From NCBI GenBank assembly GCA_910577315.1, contig CAJTME010000007.1, positions 88,251-152,250 of the forward strand: a stretch of 64,000 bases of DNA, given 5' to 3'. The stretch comes from an uncultured Muribaculaceae bacterium. Its GTDB lineage: Bacteria; Bacteroidota; Bacteroidia; Bacteroidales; Muribaculaceae. The position numbers and the translations under genes were made by a program. Below, in pieces: positions 1-8,082 of the stretch; within the stretch, counting starts at the first letter, position 1, and each line of letters starts with the position of its first letter. Under the pieces are notes generated by a model that saw nothing but the letters and a program-made list of their open reading frames with translations, searched no databases and had not been told where the DNA came from.

Positions 1-1168
1 CGTCGTCGCTTTTTGACAGCAACTGGCCGCTCACCGGGCGCTTTTCATTGAACGAGCTGACTATCAGCCTGTATGTGAGGTCGAGGAATAATTTATTGCC
101 GGCGCCGGTAGTGCTCACGGCGGCATCGGCCCACATATAGTTCTGGGTCATGTCGCGCAGGTCATCCTGCCGGTAACCGCTCGTTCTGGTCCACCGCCGG
201 TCAAAGCCCCATGTATGCCGCACGTAACCGACCGATGCGTTGTAGTTCCACGCGCCCGTACTGCCCCGATAGTACAGGCCGGCTTTGTGGTCGTAAACAT
301 CATGATAGCGCTCCGACGAGGCAACCCCCACCGTGTCGGGGCGCATGCCGGCTCCCGAGGTCATGGCCACGGGATTGTTCCTGACGACGTTGGCGTCCGT
401 GACAATAAGCATATATCTTGCCGACACCGAGTTCGACTGGTTTATCTGCCAGTCGAAGGCACCGTTGGCATAGCCCATATCATTGCGCAGGTTTCTGTTG
501 AAGATGCCGCGCGGTTGCTCTATGGTGCGTTCTTCCACGCCGTTGAGCGGATAACTCCTGTCATAATAGTCGGCGCCTCCCTCGCGCACCCGCCTATAAC
601 CGCCGTCAATCTCAAAGTTGATTTTCTCGCGCGTATAGGTGAATTCAGCCACGGTTGTGAACTCCCTCAGCAGCGCCTCTGCCGGAGCCTCGGGAGCTAA
701 TGCCGTCGTAGCGAAGATGTTGCCGTCATAGCCCGTATACAATGGACGCGTGTGGAGATTTATCAGCGCGTCATATCCGTCATATTTTCCGGAAGGCTGC
801 CTGATTACGTCGATTCGGTCAAAGCGCTCTACGTTAAGGCGCTTGATATAGTCCACGTTGCGTTCAAGGCTGTCGACGAGCACCACCACGTTTTTGCTTC
901 CGAGATAAGAAATCTCGGTGGAGACCGGGTCATAATAAGCCCCCGGAACCCTACCGAGCAAATCGCCGGCTTTCACAGCTCCACGTTTCATTTCATTATC
1001 AACCGTGATAATTGTCCTGTCACCTTCCTGCTTGATGTTCTGATGGGATACCACAATTTCGTTCAGCTCCACATCGGGCAATGAATCGACGGCAACGCTG
1101 TCGACAGGATTGGCGATTGCAATCAAACAGAATTGAAAAAGTATTACAGCTAACAATATACGTTTCAT
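1..1168 (-). CDS. Outer-membrane beta-barrel protein, TonB-receptor-like (partial, C-terminus outside window)
   Basis: Only the first 389 codons lie in the window and the frame is open to the left edge, so most of the barrel is missing. The start at 1166-1168 gives a Sec signal peptide (MKRILLAVILFQFCLIAIA) followed by a LNEIVV box at about residue 35-40 and a plug-like domain to about residue 140 containing VLVDSLERN and IDVIRQPSGKYDG, then alternating aromatic and polar segments typical of outer-membrane strands. The layout matches the outer-membrane beta-barrel (OMP_b-brl) relatives of TonB-dependent receptors, as does the complete protein at 38687-40786. The ligand cannot be inferred. No SusD-like partner is visible on this side, but the downstream neighbour is outside the window. 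Confidence 0.85.
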   Translation of the reverse strand, partial: MKRILLAVILFQFCLIAIANPVDSVAVDSLPDVELNEIVVSHQNIKQEGDRTIITVDNEMKRGAVKAGDLLGRVPGAYYDPVSTEISYLGSKNVVVLVDSLERNVDYIKRLNVERFDRIDVIRQPSGKYDGYDALINLHTRPLYTGYDGNIFATTALAPEAPAEALLREFTTVAEFTYTREKINFEIDGGYRRVREGGADYYDRSYPLNGVEERTIEQPRGIFNRNLRNDMGYANGAFDWQINQSNSVSARYMLIVTDANVVRNNPVAMTSGAGMRPDTVGVASSERYHDVYDHKAGLYYRGSTGAWNYNASVGYVRHTWGFDRRWTRTSGYRQDDLRDMTQNYMWADAAVSTTGAGNKLFLDLTYRLIVSSFNEKRPVSGQLLSKSDD

Positions 1169-1598
1169 CTTCTCTACAATTATACTTTATTAAAATTCAA
1201 CAATAGGCAAGTGTGGGAATCTATTTATAGTAAAATTTATGAATGTCTCAATGAATCCGCCCTCGCCCTGATGGCGCATGGCCGTAGCTCTACTATTGAA
1301 AAGGGAGGACGGAGACATCATTGAAGTTATTATAAATAAGCCGTTCTCTCACTTGATAATTATATCTGCTTGGTTTCATTGCTTTTATTTTCAGCGGGTT
1401 GTATAGTTTGGGGTTATGGGACTCTAAGCCATCATTGTAATGTTGCAATAAATTTAAGGCTATGCTTGATTCTGGTTACTTGAATTGATTGACAACCTAC
1501 ACACAGCTTTACTTATTTTGCAAATTTAGAATAATATTTAACAAATACAAAATATATTCACAGATTTAACATTTCATTTTAACACTTGGCGCGATTTA
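1169..1598. other. A+T-rich intergenic region, nothing recognised
   Basis: About 430 bases, much richer in A+T than the rest of the window, lie between the partial barrel gene and the small exported-protein gene. I see no open frame that resembles a protein, no tRNA-like fold and no perfect TAnnTTTG promoter. It must carry the promoter of the barrel gene, since the neighbouring upstream gene ends at 1599 and reads the same way, but I cannot place it. Confidence 0.6.
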
Positions 1599-1982
1599 TC
1601 ATTCAATCTCAAACATTCCGAAATAGCTGTTCCGCGAGGTTGAAAGATTGAGCTGATACGTGCCCGGGGCGGTGCCTATGTTATACGTGAAGCCGGTGGT
1701 GGTCATGAAGGAGGTGGCAGCGGTGGCGCCGTCGTCCAGGCGGGTTATGGAAAGGGTTGCGCGGCCTTCGGGCTCGGCGAACTCGAAATAGAGCATGCCG
1801 CCCATGTAATAGCAAGTGACATTATCTTCGTAGGCAGAGGCATCTCTCGGCTTATACTCAGGCCTGTCTGGATTTAGTTTGATTGGCTCTTTCTTTCCGC
1901 CATCATCCCCGGCGCACAGCGGTGACGGAAGCATTAGCAGCCCGAACAAAGCGAGAAATAGAATTTTTAGTTTGTGGTTCAT
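1599..1982 (-). CDS. Small exported protein, DUF3244-like
   Basis: The 127-residue product begins with a clear Sec signal peptide (NHKLKILFLALFGLLMLPSP then LCAGDDGG) and ends in a single small beta-rich domain: a segment LYFEFAEPEG, then ATLSITRLDDG, TGFTYNIGTAPGTYQL and a final YFGMFEIE. That order resembles the DUF3244 family, short periplasmic or surface immunoglobulin-like proteins of Bacteroidales whose function is unknown. It has its own consensus promoter at 2003-2034, so it is probably a single-gene unit. The family assignment is by pattern only; export is well supported. Confidence 0.7.
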   Translation of the reverse strand: MNHKLKILFLALFGLLMLPSPLCAGDDGGKKEPIKLNPDRPEYKPRDASAYEDNVTCYYMGGMLYFEFAEPEGRATLSITRLDDGATAATSFMTTTGFTYNIGTAPGTYQLNLSTSRNSYFGMFEIE

Positions 1983-2002
1983 GATTTATAAAGTTTTGTT
2001 CA

Positions 2003-2034
2003 CAAAATTAATTCCCACATAGCAAAAAATCAAA
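2003..2034 (-). promoter_or_regulatory. Bacteroidota promoter of the 1599-1982 gene
   Basis: On the minus strand TAATTTTG (2003-2010) is preceded by TTTG (2031-2034) with exactly 20 bp between them, the consensus spacing for the primary sigma factor of Bacteroidales. The predicted start site is near 1999, giving a leader of roughly 17 nt before the ATG. Confidence 0.85.
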
Positions 2035-2086
2035 TTTCGAGCCTTTTTTGTTCTTATCACCCCTAATCGTAAAGTGTTGATTTGAC

Positions 2087-2137
2087 GTCAGTTGGCGGGT
2101 GATAAGAAACCGTATTTCTTATCACCCGCCAACTGAC
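2087..2137. repeat. 23-bp perfect palindrome with 5-nt loop
   Basis: Arms 2087-2109 and 2115-2137 are perfect reverse complements, separated by the loop CCGTA (2110-2114). A third, partial copy of one arm (TTCTTATCACCC) stands at 2051-2062. The element sits between two same-direction minus-strand genes, downstream of the regulator ending at 2210 and upstream of the promoter at 2003-2034. It has no U-run on either side, so a plain intrinsic terminator is not the obvious reading; it could be a terminator of the U-less kind, a dispersed palindromic element or a protein-binding site. Confidence 0.9.
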
Positions 2138-2209
2138 ACCGCATAATGCTGGTTTTAAGCCGTTTGCGCCGGCATGCTGTTTTTTGATGAAACGGCGCTT
2201 GATAAGGCG

Positions 2210-4006
2210 TTATTCCGGGCTGCCTTTCGGCCTTAAAGCCTCGATGAACTCCTGTTTCGACGGCGCGTCAGACGATTCGATGCGGGCGCGGAGACGGCTC
2301 CAGTAGTTGTAGTAATTGCCTATCGTCATATCGGAGAGTATGCAGATGGTGCGCATCGAGAACCCTGAAATCTTCAGCACGACAAACCATATATGGTTGT
2401 CCTTGAACGACGGCATCTCGGCACGCATCCTTGTGATGATGCCGTCATTGCAATCGTCGACCAGCTGCTCAAGCTCGCGCCGCATGTCGTCAGATTTGAA
2501 CTCGGCGATTTTCTTCTTGACAATCTGACATATTTTTTCCGTTGACTTATCACCCATGTAATACACTTCCGTAGCCAGGGCATCGACGAGGTTGCCGCGC
2601 AATTCCATAAGGCGGCTCGCATTGCGCTGCCACCTCTTTTCATTGTCCAGATGGCCTTTCAGCGTCATTTCAAATGAGACCCTTTCGCTCGAAGCTTTCT
2701 CATCTTTCGATTCAAGCTCGGCCTCAAGATGAGCTATCCGCACTGAGTTACGCTCGAGTTTCCGCTCAAGCTCCTCGCCTTTTGCCGATTCTTCCTGCGC
2801 CGATTGCTCGAAAGCATCTTTCTGAGTAATCAGCATGACAAGCTCCCGCCTCTTGCGCCTGACTTTCCGCACAACAACTGTCAAAGCCACCAATCCCGCA
2901 ATAATAACCATCAGGCTGACAACCTTCCATATAAACGCAGTTTTCTGGGTCTCATACTGATTTTTGAGCATCTGGCCGATATAAAATTCCTTTTCAACCA
3001 ACACAAGGTTGCTCTCAAGACATTTTCTTTTGATTTCTATATCTTTATTAATTGAACTTTTATAGGCGACAAAAGCCTTATCTGCATCACCTATTTTTTG
3101 ATAATAGTAATATTCGGCCACCTCAACCGCTCCGTCACGATATGGATGATCGCCCATTGACTTCGCTTTTTCTAAAAAATATAAGGCGCTGTCAAGCTGA
3201 TTCAAATCAGAATACAACATCGATATTTCCGGCCAATCAATCAAATCCTGATATTTTCCATTAAAATAAGTTCGAGCAGCCTCAAAGTGAGCAAGTGCCG
3301 CATCATTTTGCTTTATGCGGATATTTGGCCGCACGTAAAAAGAATGACGCATTCCCATGAAAACAGAATCTTCAGCATATTCCTGAAAATCCATATTATC
3401 CAGCACCTCAATGGATTCAGTAAACCTTTCATTAAATTCTAGACAACCCGCCAATTCCAGTTGGACGTACAGATAATTCAATTTTCTACCTGATAACTTA
3501 TAAAATATACCGGATGAATCGTAATATTGAATCGCCATCGGGATGTTGTATGAGAAATAGTAGTTGTCGGCAATCTGCTCGTAAGTGCGCGCCTTCCAAT
3601 AATCATCGCCCAACGCCTTGGCTATGCCGAGGGCTTTCAAGTTCTCAATAAGCGCCGTATCATACCGGGCAGCAAATCCATTAATAGCTGCCCGGTAGAA
3701 ATGGGCGAGCATCTCCTTATCTTCGGGACCCTCGCTGTTAAAAAATCTTAAAGACGCAGTAATAAGGGAATCGTCAGTCTCAATTATGGAGTTTTTATGC
3801 CTGGCCTGGGTCAGGAGAAGACCATACAGGGCGGTGTTGCGCTTTCCATTGACCGTGGAGGGTTCTATGGCGCTGAGGATGGCGAGCGCCGAGTCGGGAA
3901 GGCTGTCAATCAGACCTTCAGCACGCAGCAGGCGCCGGTCGGGTGTCGGTTCGACACATCCCGACAGCATGACAAGGGCGATTATGAGGGACAGGATATG
4001 TTTCAT
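2210..4006 (-). CDS. Membrane-anchored TPR regulator with C-terminal HTH-like domain
   Basis: The 598-residue product has a lipoprotein signal with lipobox LSGC (Cys17), a long helical region of degenerate TPRs (about residues 25-330), one transmembrane helix (about 359-380, followed by a basic RKVRRKRR stop), a coiled coil (about 395-460) and a C-terminal domain near 470-598. The last part contains FSMRTICILSDMTIGNYYNYWSRLRAR, which looks like a helix-turn-helix of the kind found at the end of many Bacteroidales TPR sensor-regulators. The topology suggests periplasmic sensing repeats joined through the membrane to a cytoplasmic DNA-binding end. Combining a lipobox with an internal membrane helix is normal for this group. 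The middle third (about 2880-3780) is richer in A+T than the rest. The signal it senses is unknown. Confidence 0.75.
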   Translation of the reverse strand: MKHILSLIIALVMLSGCVEPTPDRRLLRAEGLIDSLPDSALAILSAIEPSTVNGKRNTALYGLLLTQARHKNSIIETDDSLITASLRFFNSEGPEDKEMLAHFYRAAINGFAARYDTALIENLKALGIAKALGDDYWKARTYEQIADNYYFSYNIPMAIQYYDSSGIFYKLSGRKLNYLYVQLELAGCLEFNERFTESIEVLDNMDFQEYAEDSVFMGMRHSFYVRPNIRIKQNDAALAHFEAARTYFNGKYQDLIDWPEISMLYSDLNQLDSALYFLEKAKSMGDHPYRDGAVEVAEYYYYQKIGDADKAFVAYKSSINKDIEIKRKCLESNLVLVEKEFYIGQMLKNQYETQKTAFIWKVVSLMVIIAGLVALTVVVRKVRRKRRELVMLITQKDAFEQSAQEESAKGEELERKLERNSVRIAHLEAELESKDEKASSERVSFEMTLKGHLDNEKRWQRNASRLMELRGNLVDALATEVYYMGDKSTEKICQIVKKKIAEFKSDDMRRELEQLVDDCNDGIITRMRAEMPSFKDNHIWFVVLKISGFSMRTICILSDMTIGNYYNYWSRLRARIESSDAPSKQEFIEALRPKGSPE

Positions 4007-4024
4007 TGGGGGCGTTTGCTAATG

Positions 4025-4055
4025 CAAAGATAGCAAAAATACATGATGATGCAAA
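4025..4055 (-). promoter_or_regulatory. Bacteroidota promoter of the TPR regulator gene
   Basis: TATCTTTG (4025-4032) with TTTG (4052-4055) 19 bp upstream on the minus strand. The predicted leader is about 15 nt. The TTTG element directly abuts the rpmH terminator hairpin. Confidence 0.85.
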
Positions 4056-4059
4056 CGCA

Positions 4060-4091
4060 CCGCGGGCCGTTGCGATTGCAGCGGCCCGCGG
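4060..4091 (-). terminator. rpmH terminator hairpin
   Basis: A stem of CCGCGGGCCG (4060-4069) with CGGCCCGCGG (4082-4091), extended by further pairs towards a small loop, lies 24 bp after the rpmH stop codon. There is no long U-run, so termination may be inefficient or of a hairpin-only type. Confidence 0.7.
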
Positions 4092-4114
4092 GTAGCAGTT
4101 AAGGCTCCTGACGC

Positions 4115-4270
4115 TTACTTTGAAGCGATCGAGCAGGACACGGAGAGGCGCAGACGGCCTTTGGCGCGACGACGGGCCAGAACTTTGCGGCCGTTGGGGG
4201 TGGACATGCGTTCGCGGAAACCGTGCTTATTAACGCGCTTGCGGTTAGAGGGTTGGAATGTTCTTTTCAT
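4115..4270 (-). CDS. rpmH: 50S ribosomal protein L34
   Basis: This 51-residue frame reads MKRTFQPSNRKRVNKHGFR, then ERMSTPNGRKVLARRRAKGR and ends LRLSVSCSIASK. The KRTFQPSNRKR start, the HGFRERM centre and the RKVLARRRAKGR motif are the diagnostic signature of L34, a small basic protein of the large ribosomal subunit. The length is slightly above the usual 44-52 residues because of a short C-terminal tail. It has its own strong promoter (4314-4345) and a terminator hairpin just downstream, so it is a single-gene unit here, not joined to rnpA as in many bacteria. Confidence 0.98.
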   Translation of the reverse strand: MKRTFQPSNRKRVNKHGFRERMSTPNGRKVLARRRAKGRLRLSVSCSIASK

Positions 4271-4313
4271 TGCCGTATATTTGTTTTTTGTTATTATTCC
4301 ACAATTCGAGGGG

Positions 4314-4345
4314 CAAAGTTAGGCAATTTTTCCGAGTTATGCAAA
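4314..4345 (-). promoter_or_regulatory. Promoter of rpmH
   Basis: TAACTTTG (4314-4321) with TTTG (4342-4345) 20 bp upstream on the minus strand, a full consensus match. The predicted leader is about 40 nt. Confidence 0.9.
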
Positions 4346-4376
4346 TCTTTTTTTCACATGGTTATTGCATCGCGCA

Positions 4377-5516
4377 TCATCCCAGCAGTTCCACGCCGAT
4401 GCCGGGGCGGTCGGGGATGGTGACCTTCCCCTCGACAATCTTGATGCCGTCAAAGCGATCGTTGGCGATGAGCAGATTGCCGTCGAGGTCGGCCCAGTCG
4501 ACCAGCGGAGAAAGCTGGGCGGCAGCGGTGACGGCACACGAGGTTTCGGTCATGCAGCCCAGCATCACCTTCATGCCCAGGGCGCGGGCAAGGGTGGCCA
4601 TCTGATAGGCCTCGTGCATGCCGGTGCTCTTCATCAGCTTGATGTTGATGCCGTCGTAGGCCTCGGCGGCACGGCGCACGTCGGGGAGGCGCTGCAGGTA
4701 TTCGTCGGCGATGATGGGCAGCGGCGAGCGCTCGCGCAGCCATGCGGTCTCCTCGAACATCTCTTTCGGCATGGGCTGCTCGACAAACAGGCAGCCGCGC
4801 TCGGCCAGCCAGTTGCACATGTCGAGGGCTTTCTGCTTGTCGGTCCAGCCCTGGTTGGCGTCCACACAGATGGGAGTGTCGAAGCGGCGGCGGAATGCCT
4901 CGGTGATTTCCTTGTCGTGGTCGAGGCCCATCTTGATTTTCACCACCTTGAACGGAGCTGTCTCGTCGATTTTGGCGTTCATCTCCGCGGGGTCGGCGTC
5001 ATAGCTGATGGTGTAGGAGGTATTGGGCGCGTTGTCGGGATTCAGGCCCCAGATTTTATACCAGGGCTGACCCATAATCTTTCCGGTGAGGTCGTGCAGG
5101 GCTATGTCGACCGATGCCTTTGCGGCGCGGTTGTTGGGTGCGACCGACTCCATATATGCGTGGATGTCCTCGATGCGGAAGGGGTCCGTGAATTGTGCGA
5201 GGTCGAGCGAGTTGAGGAATTTGCACACGCTCTCGACGCTCTCGCCGAGATATGGCGGCATGGAGGCCTCGCCGTAACCGACCACGCCGTCATATTCGAT
5301 TTGCACCTGAACGTCGGGGGTTGTGGTGCGCTGGTTCCGTGCCAGGTTGAACGCGTGGCGCAGTTTCAGTTCATAAGGCTCAAACGAAAGATTGAGGCGC
5401 CCCGAGCGTGGAGCGGCTTTTGTCGCGGTGGGGCCGGTGGCAGCCGAGAGGGATATGGGAGCGGCGGCAAAGGCAAGGCCCAGCGCCGATGTTTTCAAGA
5501 AATTTCTACGGTTCAT
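4377..5516 (-). CDS. Exported L-Ala-D/L-Glu-type dipeptide epimerase (enolase superfamily)
   Basis: The 379-residue product is a muconate-lactonising subgroup enolase. Visible residues are the KxK acid/base pair K193/K195 (KIKMGLD), metal ligands D219 (CVDANQGW), E246 (VEQP) and D271 (ADEY), the second base K293 (NIKLMKS) and the DxD pair D343/D345 (WADLDG) that marks dipeptide epimerases by binding the substrate amino group. These enzymes convert L-Ala-D-Glu from murein into L-Ala-L-Glu. The N-terminus NRRNFLKTSALGLAFAAAP looks like a twin-arginine or Sec signal, so the enzyme should act outside the cytoplasm, unlike E. coli YcjG. It is the last gene of an operon that includes an NlpC/P60 hydrolase. 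Confidence 0.9.
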   Translation of the reverse strand: MNRRNFLKTSALGLAFAAAPISLSAATGPTATKAAPRSGRLNLSFEPYELKLRHAFNLARNQRTTTPDVQVQIEYDGVVGYGEASMPPYLGESVESVCKFLNSLDLAQFTDPFRIEDIHAYMESVAPNNRAAKASVDIALHDLTGKIMGQPWYKIWGLNPDNAPNTSYTISYDADPAEMNAKIDETAPFKVVKIKMGLDHDKEITEAFRRRFDTPICVDANQGWTDKQKALDMCNWLAERGCLFVEQPMPKEMFEETAWLRERSPLPIIADEYLQRLPDVRRAAEAYDGINIKLMKSTGMHEAYQMATLARALGMKVMLGCMTETSCAVTAAAQLSPLVDWADLDGNLLIANDRFDGIKIVEGKVTIPDRPGIGVELLG

Positions 5517-5530
5517 GGCATTATATTTAG

Positions 5531-5565
5531 AAATTAGGAATTAGGAGTTAGGAATTAGGAATTGA
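5531..5565. repeat. GAATTAG-type heptad tandem repeat (5 units)
   Basis: Five consecutive 7-bp units (AAATTAG, GAATTAG, GAGTTAG, GAATTAG, GAATTGA) fill most of the 57-bp spacer between the NlpC/P60 gene and the epimerase gene. The same heptad recurs at 14243-14298. Confidence 0.9.
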
Positions 5566-5573
5566 GGGTGTTC

Positions 5574-6707
5574 CTATTCGAACAGCCAGGGATGGTCGAT
5601 GGCGCGGGTGATGCCGTCGGTGCCTTCATTGCCGTGGATGCGGACGCTGTGGAGAGGCGAATACAGATAGTCCGGCGACTCGGGGTCGAGGCTGTTGCGC
5701 TTGACGCGGCCCGATGAATGTACGTAGCGGCCGTCGGAATCGAAAATGGCCACATGGGTCACCTTGCCGGTCTTTGCGTTTCCGAAAAACAACAGGTCGC
5801 CGGGACGGTATGTGCGCCAGGCGCCGGCGTCAAGGCGTGTGCCGGTAAGCGCCTGCTGGGAGGCGTCGCGGCGCAGGATGATGCCGTTGTTGAGGTAGCT
5901 CACCTTGGCGAGGCCCGAGCAGTCGACGCTCTTGTTCGACGTACCGCCCCACAGGTATGGCGAGCCCTCGAGCGAGTAGGCCGTGTCGAGAATCTTCTGG
6001 GCGTCGAAAGGCTGGTCGGCCCATTCTGCTATGGGGGTCAGCGACGATGTGGCGGTCCAGCCGCGACGTCCGTCGGGGAGTATTATTTCGGTGCGTCCGT
6101 TCTGTTCCGAACCGGGAACGGCCTCGACAATGGCGCCGAGGACGAGGTCGGTGACGACATCGCGCGGCCCCGTGGCCGTCGGCGACGTGAAGGCGCGGGT
6201 CTGCCACAGTTCGTTGACAACGCGGCGGTCGGCGTTCCGGCGCCATGCGCTCATCTCGGCTGCGGTTTTGGGCTGCACCGAGCTTTCAGGCACCCAGGCG
6301 ATGTATCCGTCGGGGGTCTGGGCGCGCCACCATTCGCCTTTTTTCTCGAACAGCCTCACCGGCATGCCCATTATGGCCTGGGTGGCCATCTCGCCGGCGT
6401 GGGCCCCACGTGTGCGCATGCTTGCGACGGGTATGCGCACGATGGCCCATTGGTCCTGTGGATAGACACGTAGCGAATCGGTGAAGCGCACGCCTTCGCC
6501 TTTGAGGCGGGTGACGAGGGCCTCGCGGGCGCGGGGTTCGGATGTGACGCCGCGCAGGACATTGCCCTTCATTTCAACCTCAAACACCACCTGGCGCCCG
6601 TCGGGGGCCACGGCCTGTTTGACTTCCTTGATTATCTGGGATGGTGTGGCGGCCTGCATCGCAAACTGCACAAGCAGGCCCAATATGACTAAGGATGACT
6701 TTTTCAT
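5574..6707 (-). CDS. Exported NlpC/P60 cysteine peptidase with SH3-like domains
   Basis: The 377-residue product has a Sec signal (KKSSLVILGLLVQFAMQA), two SH3b-like segments (about residues 90-150 and 165-235) and a C-terminal NlpC/P60 domain. The catalytic Cys is C263 in VDCSGL, and His H318 lies in VTHVAIF. The family cleaves gamma-D-Glu to diamino-acid bonds in murein stem peptides; the layout resembles the dipeptidyl-peptidase VI/YkfC group, which releases L-Ala-D-Glu. Its ATG overlaps the stop of the transglutaminase-like gene by 4 nt, showing translational coupling. The neighbouring epimerase would use its product, which supports a shared muropeptide pathway. Confidence 0.92.
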   Translation of the reverse strand: MKKSSLVILGLLVQFAMQAATPSQIIKEVKQAVAPDGRQVVFEVEMKGNVLRGVTSEPRAREALVTRLKGEGVRFTDSLRVYPQDQWAIVRIPVASMRTRGAHAGEMATQAIMGMPVRLFEKKGEWWRAQTPDGYIAWVPESSVQPKTAAEMSAWRRNADRRVVNELWQTRAFTSPTATGPRDVVTDLVLGAIVEAVPGSEQNGRTEIILPDGRRGWTATSSLTPIAEWADQPFDAQKILDTAYSLEGSPYLWGGTSNKSVDCSGLAKVSYLNNGIILRRDASQQALTGTRLDAGAWRTYRPGDLLFFGNAKTGKVTHVAIFDSDGRYVHSSGRVKRNSLDPESPDYLYSPLHSVRIHGNEGTDGITRAIDHPWLFE

Positions 6708-8032
6708 TGTTTCGTTTCAACTGGGGTTACGGAAATGAGTTGCAGATGGCTGTCCCACGCGGGATAGAACAGGTTGCCGCGCGTGGTCTCCACCTCGCCC
6801 ATCTGGGCATCGACGGTCTCGGAGCGCACGAAGCGCTTGGCGGGATAGAAGTCGCCGCATACGGTGTGGTTGGCCGCAAGGCGGTGGGCGTCCATGCCAT
6901 GTGAATAGAAACCGACGATGTCGGGATTGGACGATGGCGTGTAGCGTCCGAACGACACGTCGACGGGCACCCACCCCACTCCTTCAAAGTAGACCTCGGC
7001 CCAGTCGTGCAGGTTTTTCTCGCCTGGATGCAGCATCCATCCGCTCTCCCACCGCGCCGGAATCCCGAGGGTGCGCATCAGCGAGATGTAGAGCAGCGAC
7101 ACCTGGCCGCAGTCGCCGTGTCCCTCCTCGGCGACATAGGCGGGGATGCAGGGAATGGTGCTGTACTCGCGCGCGCCGGCCCAGGGATAGCGCTGTATGA
7201 TGTAATCGTACACCTTCTCGCTCAGCAGGTAGGGGTTGGTTTCGCCGTCGGCTATATGGGCGGCAAGGGAGTCGAGCCGGATGATGTGGGGCGCCTCGGG
7301 AGCGGTATATTTCCTGTAGAAATCACTCGCGGTGTCATAGGGCTTTATGCGGGCGAGAATCTCGTCGGCAGGAAAATATTCGCCGCGCGTGTCGAACTCG
7401 GCGGTGTACTCGAAATGAGTGGTATCGCCGGGCGCGCCCACCGGCGCCTCGAAATATATGGTGTTGTGCTCCGAGCGGCCGTCGCTGAGTGTATAGGTGT
7501 GCGACGCGTCAAGTATGCGGATGTTGTTCTGCCGTTGGGTCGCCATCGGCAACGGCAGCCATACGCGCAGGGTGTCGCCGAGGATGGCGTCGTGGTTCGG
7601 CACATCGACCGTGAAGCGGTAGCGCACGCGGTGGGCGCCCCCGAGGGGATTGCGGCCGTCGCGGCAGGCCAGGACAGAATCGACATAGCTGATGCGGGCC
7701 TCCGATGCCGTGGAGCCGCGGTGGGAGCCCTGGCGGAACTGAGGGTCGAGCAGCCGCATGTTGCGCAGCGACTTGCGGAACACCCTCACCGTGTCGCCGA
7801 AGCGCAGGGTCTCGACATACTTGCGGTCGATGCGCCGCTGCAACTCGTCGCGGGTGAGCGAAGGCTCGTCCTTGACGGCAATCTCATAGAACTCGTCCAC
7901 AGTCCACGGGAAGTCGGCGCGGGTGCGCGAGGCTATCGCGGCTGCCGAATCGGCCTCGAGCCAACTCGGCACCGTGGCCCCGGCGGCAGTCGCCGTGCAG
8001 GCTGTGGCAAGTATCAATAGTTGTTTAAGCAT
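6704..8032 (-). CDS. Exported transglutaminase-like (papain-fold) protein
   Basis: The 442-residue product starts with a signal peptide (LKQLLILATACTATAAGA). The transglutaminase-like core is near the C-terminus with a complete triad: C308 in GHGDCGQVS, H342 in NLHDWAEVYF and D358 in VPVDVSFG. Bacterial members of this fold are mostly proteases or amidases, not cross-linkers. The N-terminal 200 residues are beta-rich and not assigned. It overlaps the NlpC/P60 gene by 4 nt and sits third in the operon, so a role in cutting envelope peptides before NlpC/P60 action is plausible, though the substrate is inferred only from context. Confidence 0.85.
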   Translation of the reverse strand: MLKQLLILATACTATAAGATVPSWLEADSAAAIASRTRADFPWTVDEFYEIAVKDEPSLTRDELQRRIDRKYVETLRFGDTVRVFRKSLRNMRLLDPQFRQGSHRGSTASEARISYVDSVLACRDGRNPLGGAHRVRYRFTVDVPNHDAILGDTLRVWLPLPMATQRQNNIRILDASHTYTLSDGRSEHNTIYFEAPVGAPGDTTHFEYTAEFDTRGEYFPADEILARIKPYDTASDFYRKYTAPEAPHIIRLDSLAAHIADGETNPYLLSEKVYDYIIQRYPWAGAREYSTIPCIPAYVAEEGHGDCGQVSLLYISLMRTLGIPARWESGWMLHPGEKNLHDWAEVYFEGVGWVPVDVSFGRYTPSSNPDIVGFYSHGMDAHRLAANHTVCGDFYPAKRFVRSETVDAQMGEVETTRGNLFYPAWDSHLQLISVTPVETKQ

Positions 8033-8082
8033 TGTGGTTTAAGTATGATTTAGGGTTAGTTTCAGTTGGTTTCAGCGGTGGC

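Noticed and set aside
4365..5537. A 390-codon open frame on the plus strand opposite the dipeptide epimerase gene
   Set aside because: It mirrors the epimerase codons in a G+C-rich gene and encodes no recognisable motif, while the minus strand has a complete enolase-family active site.
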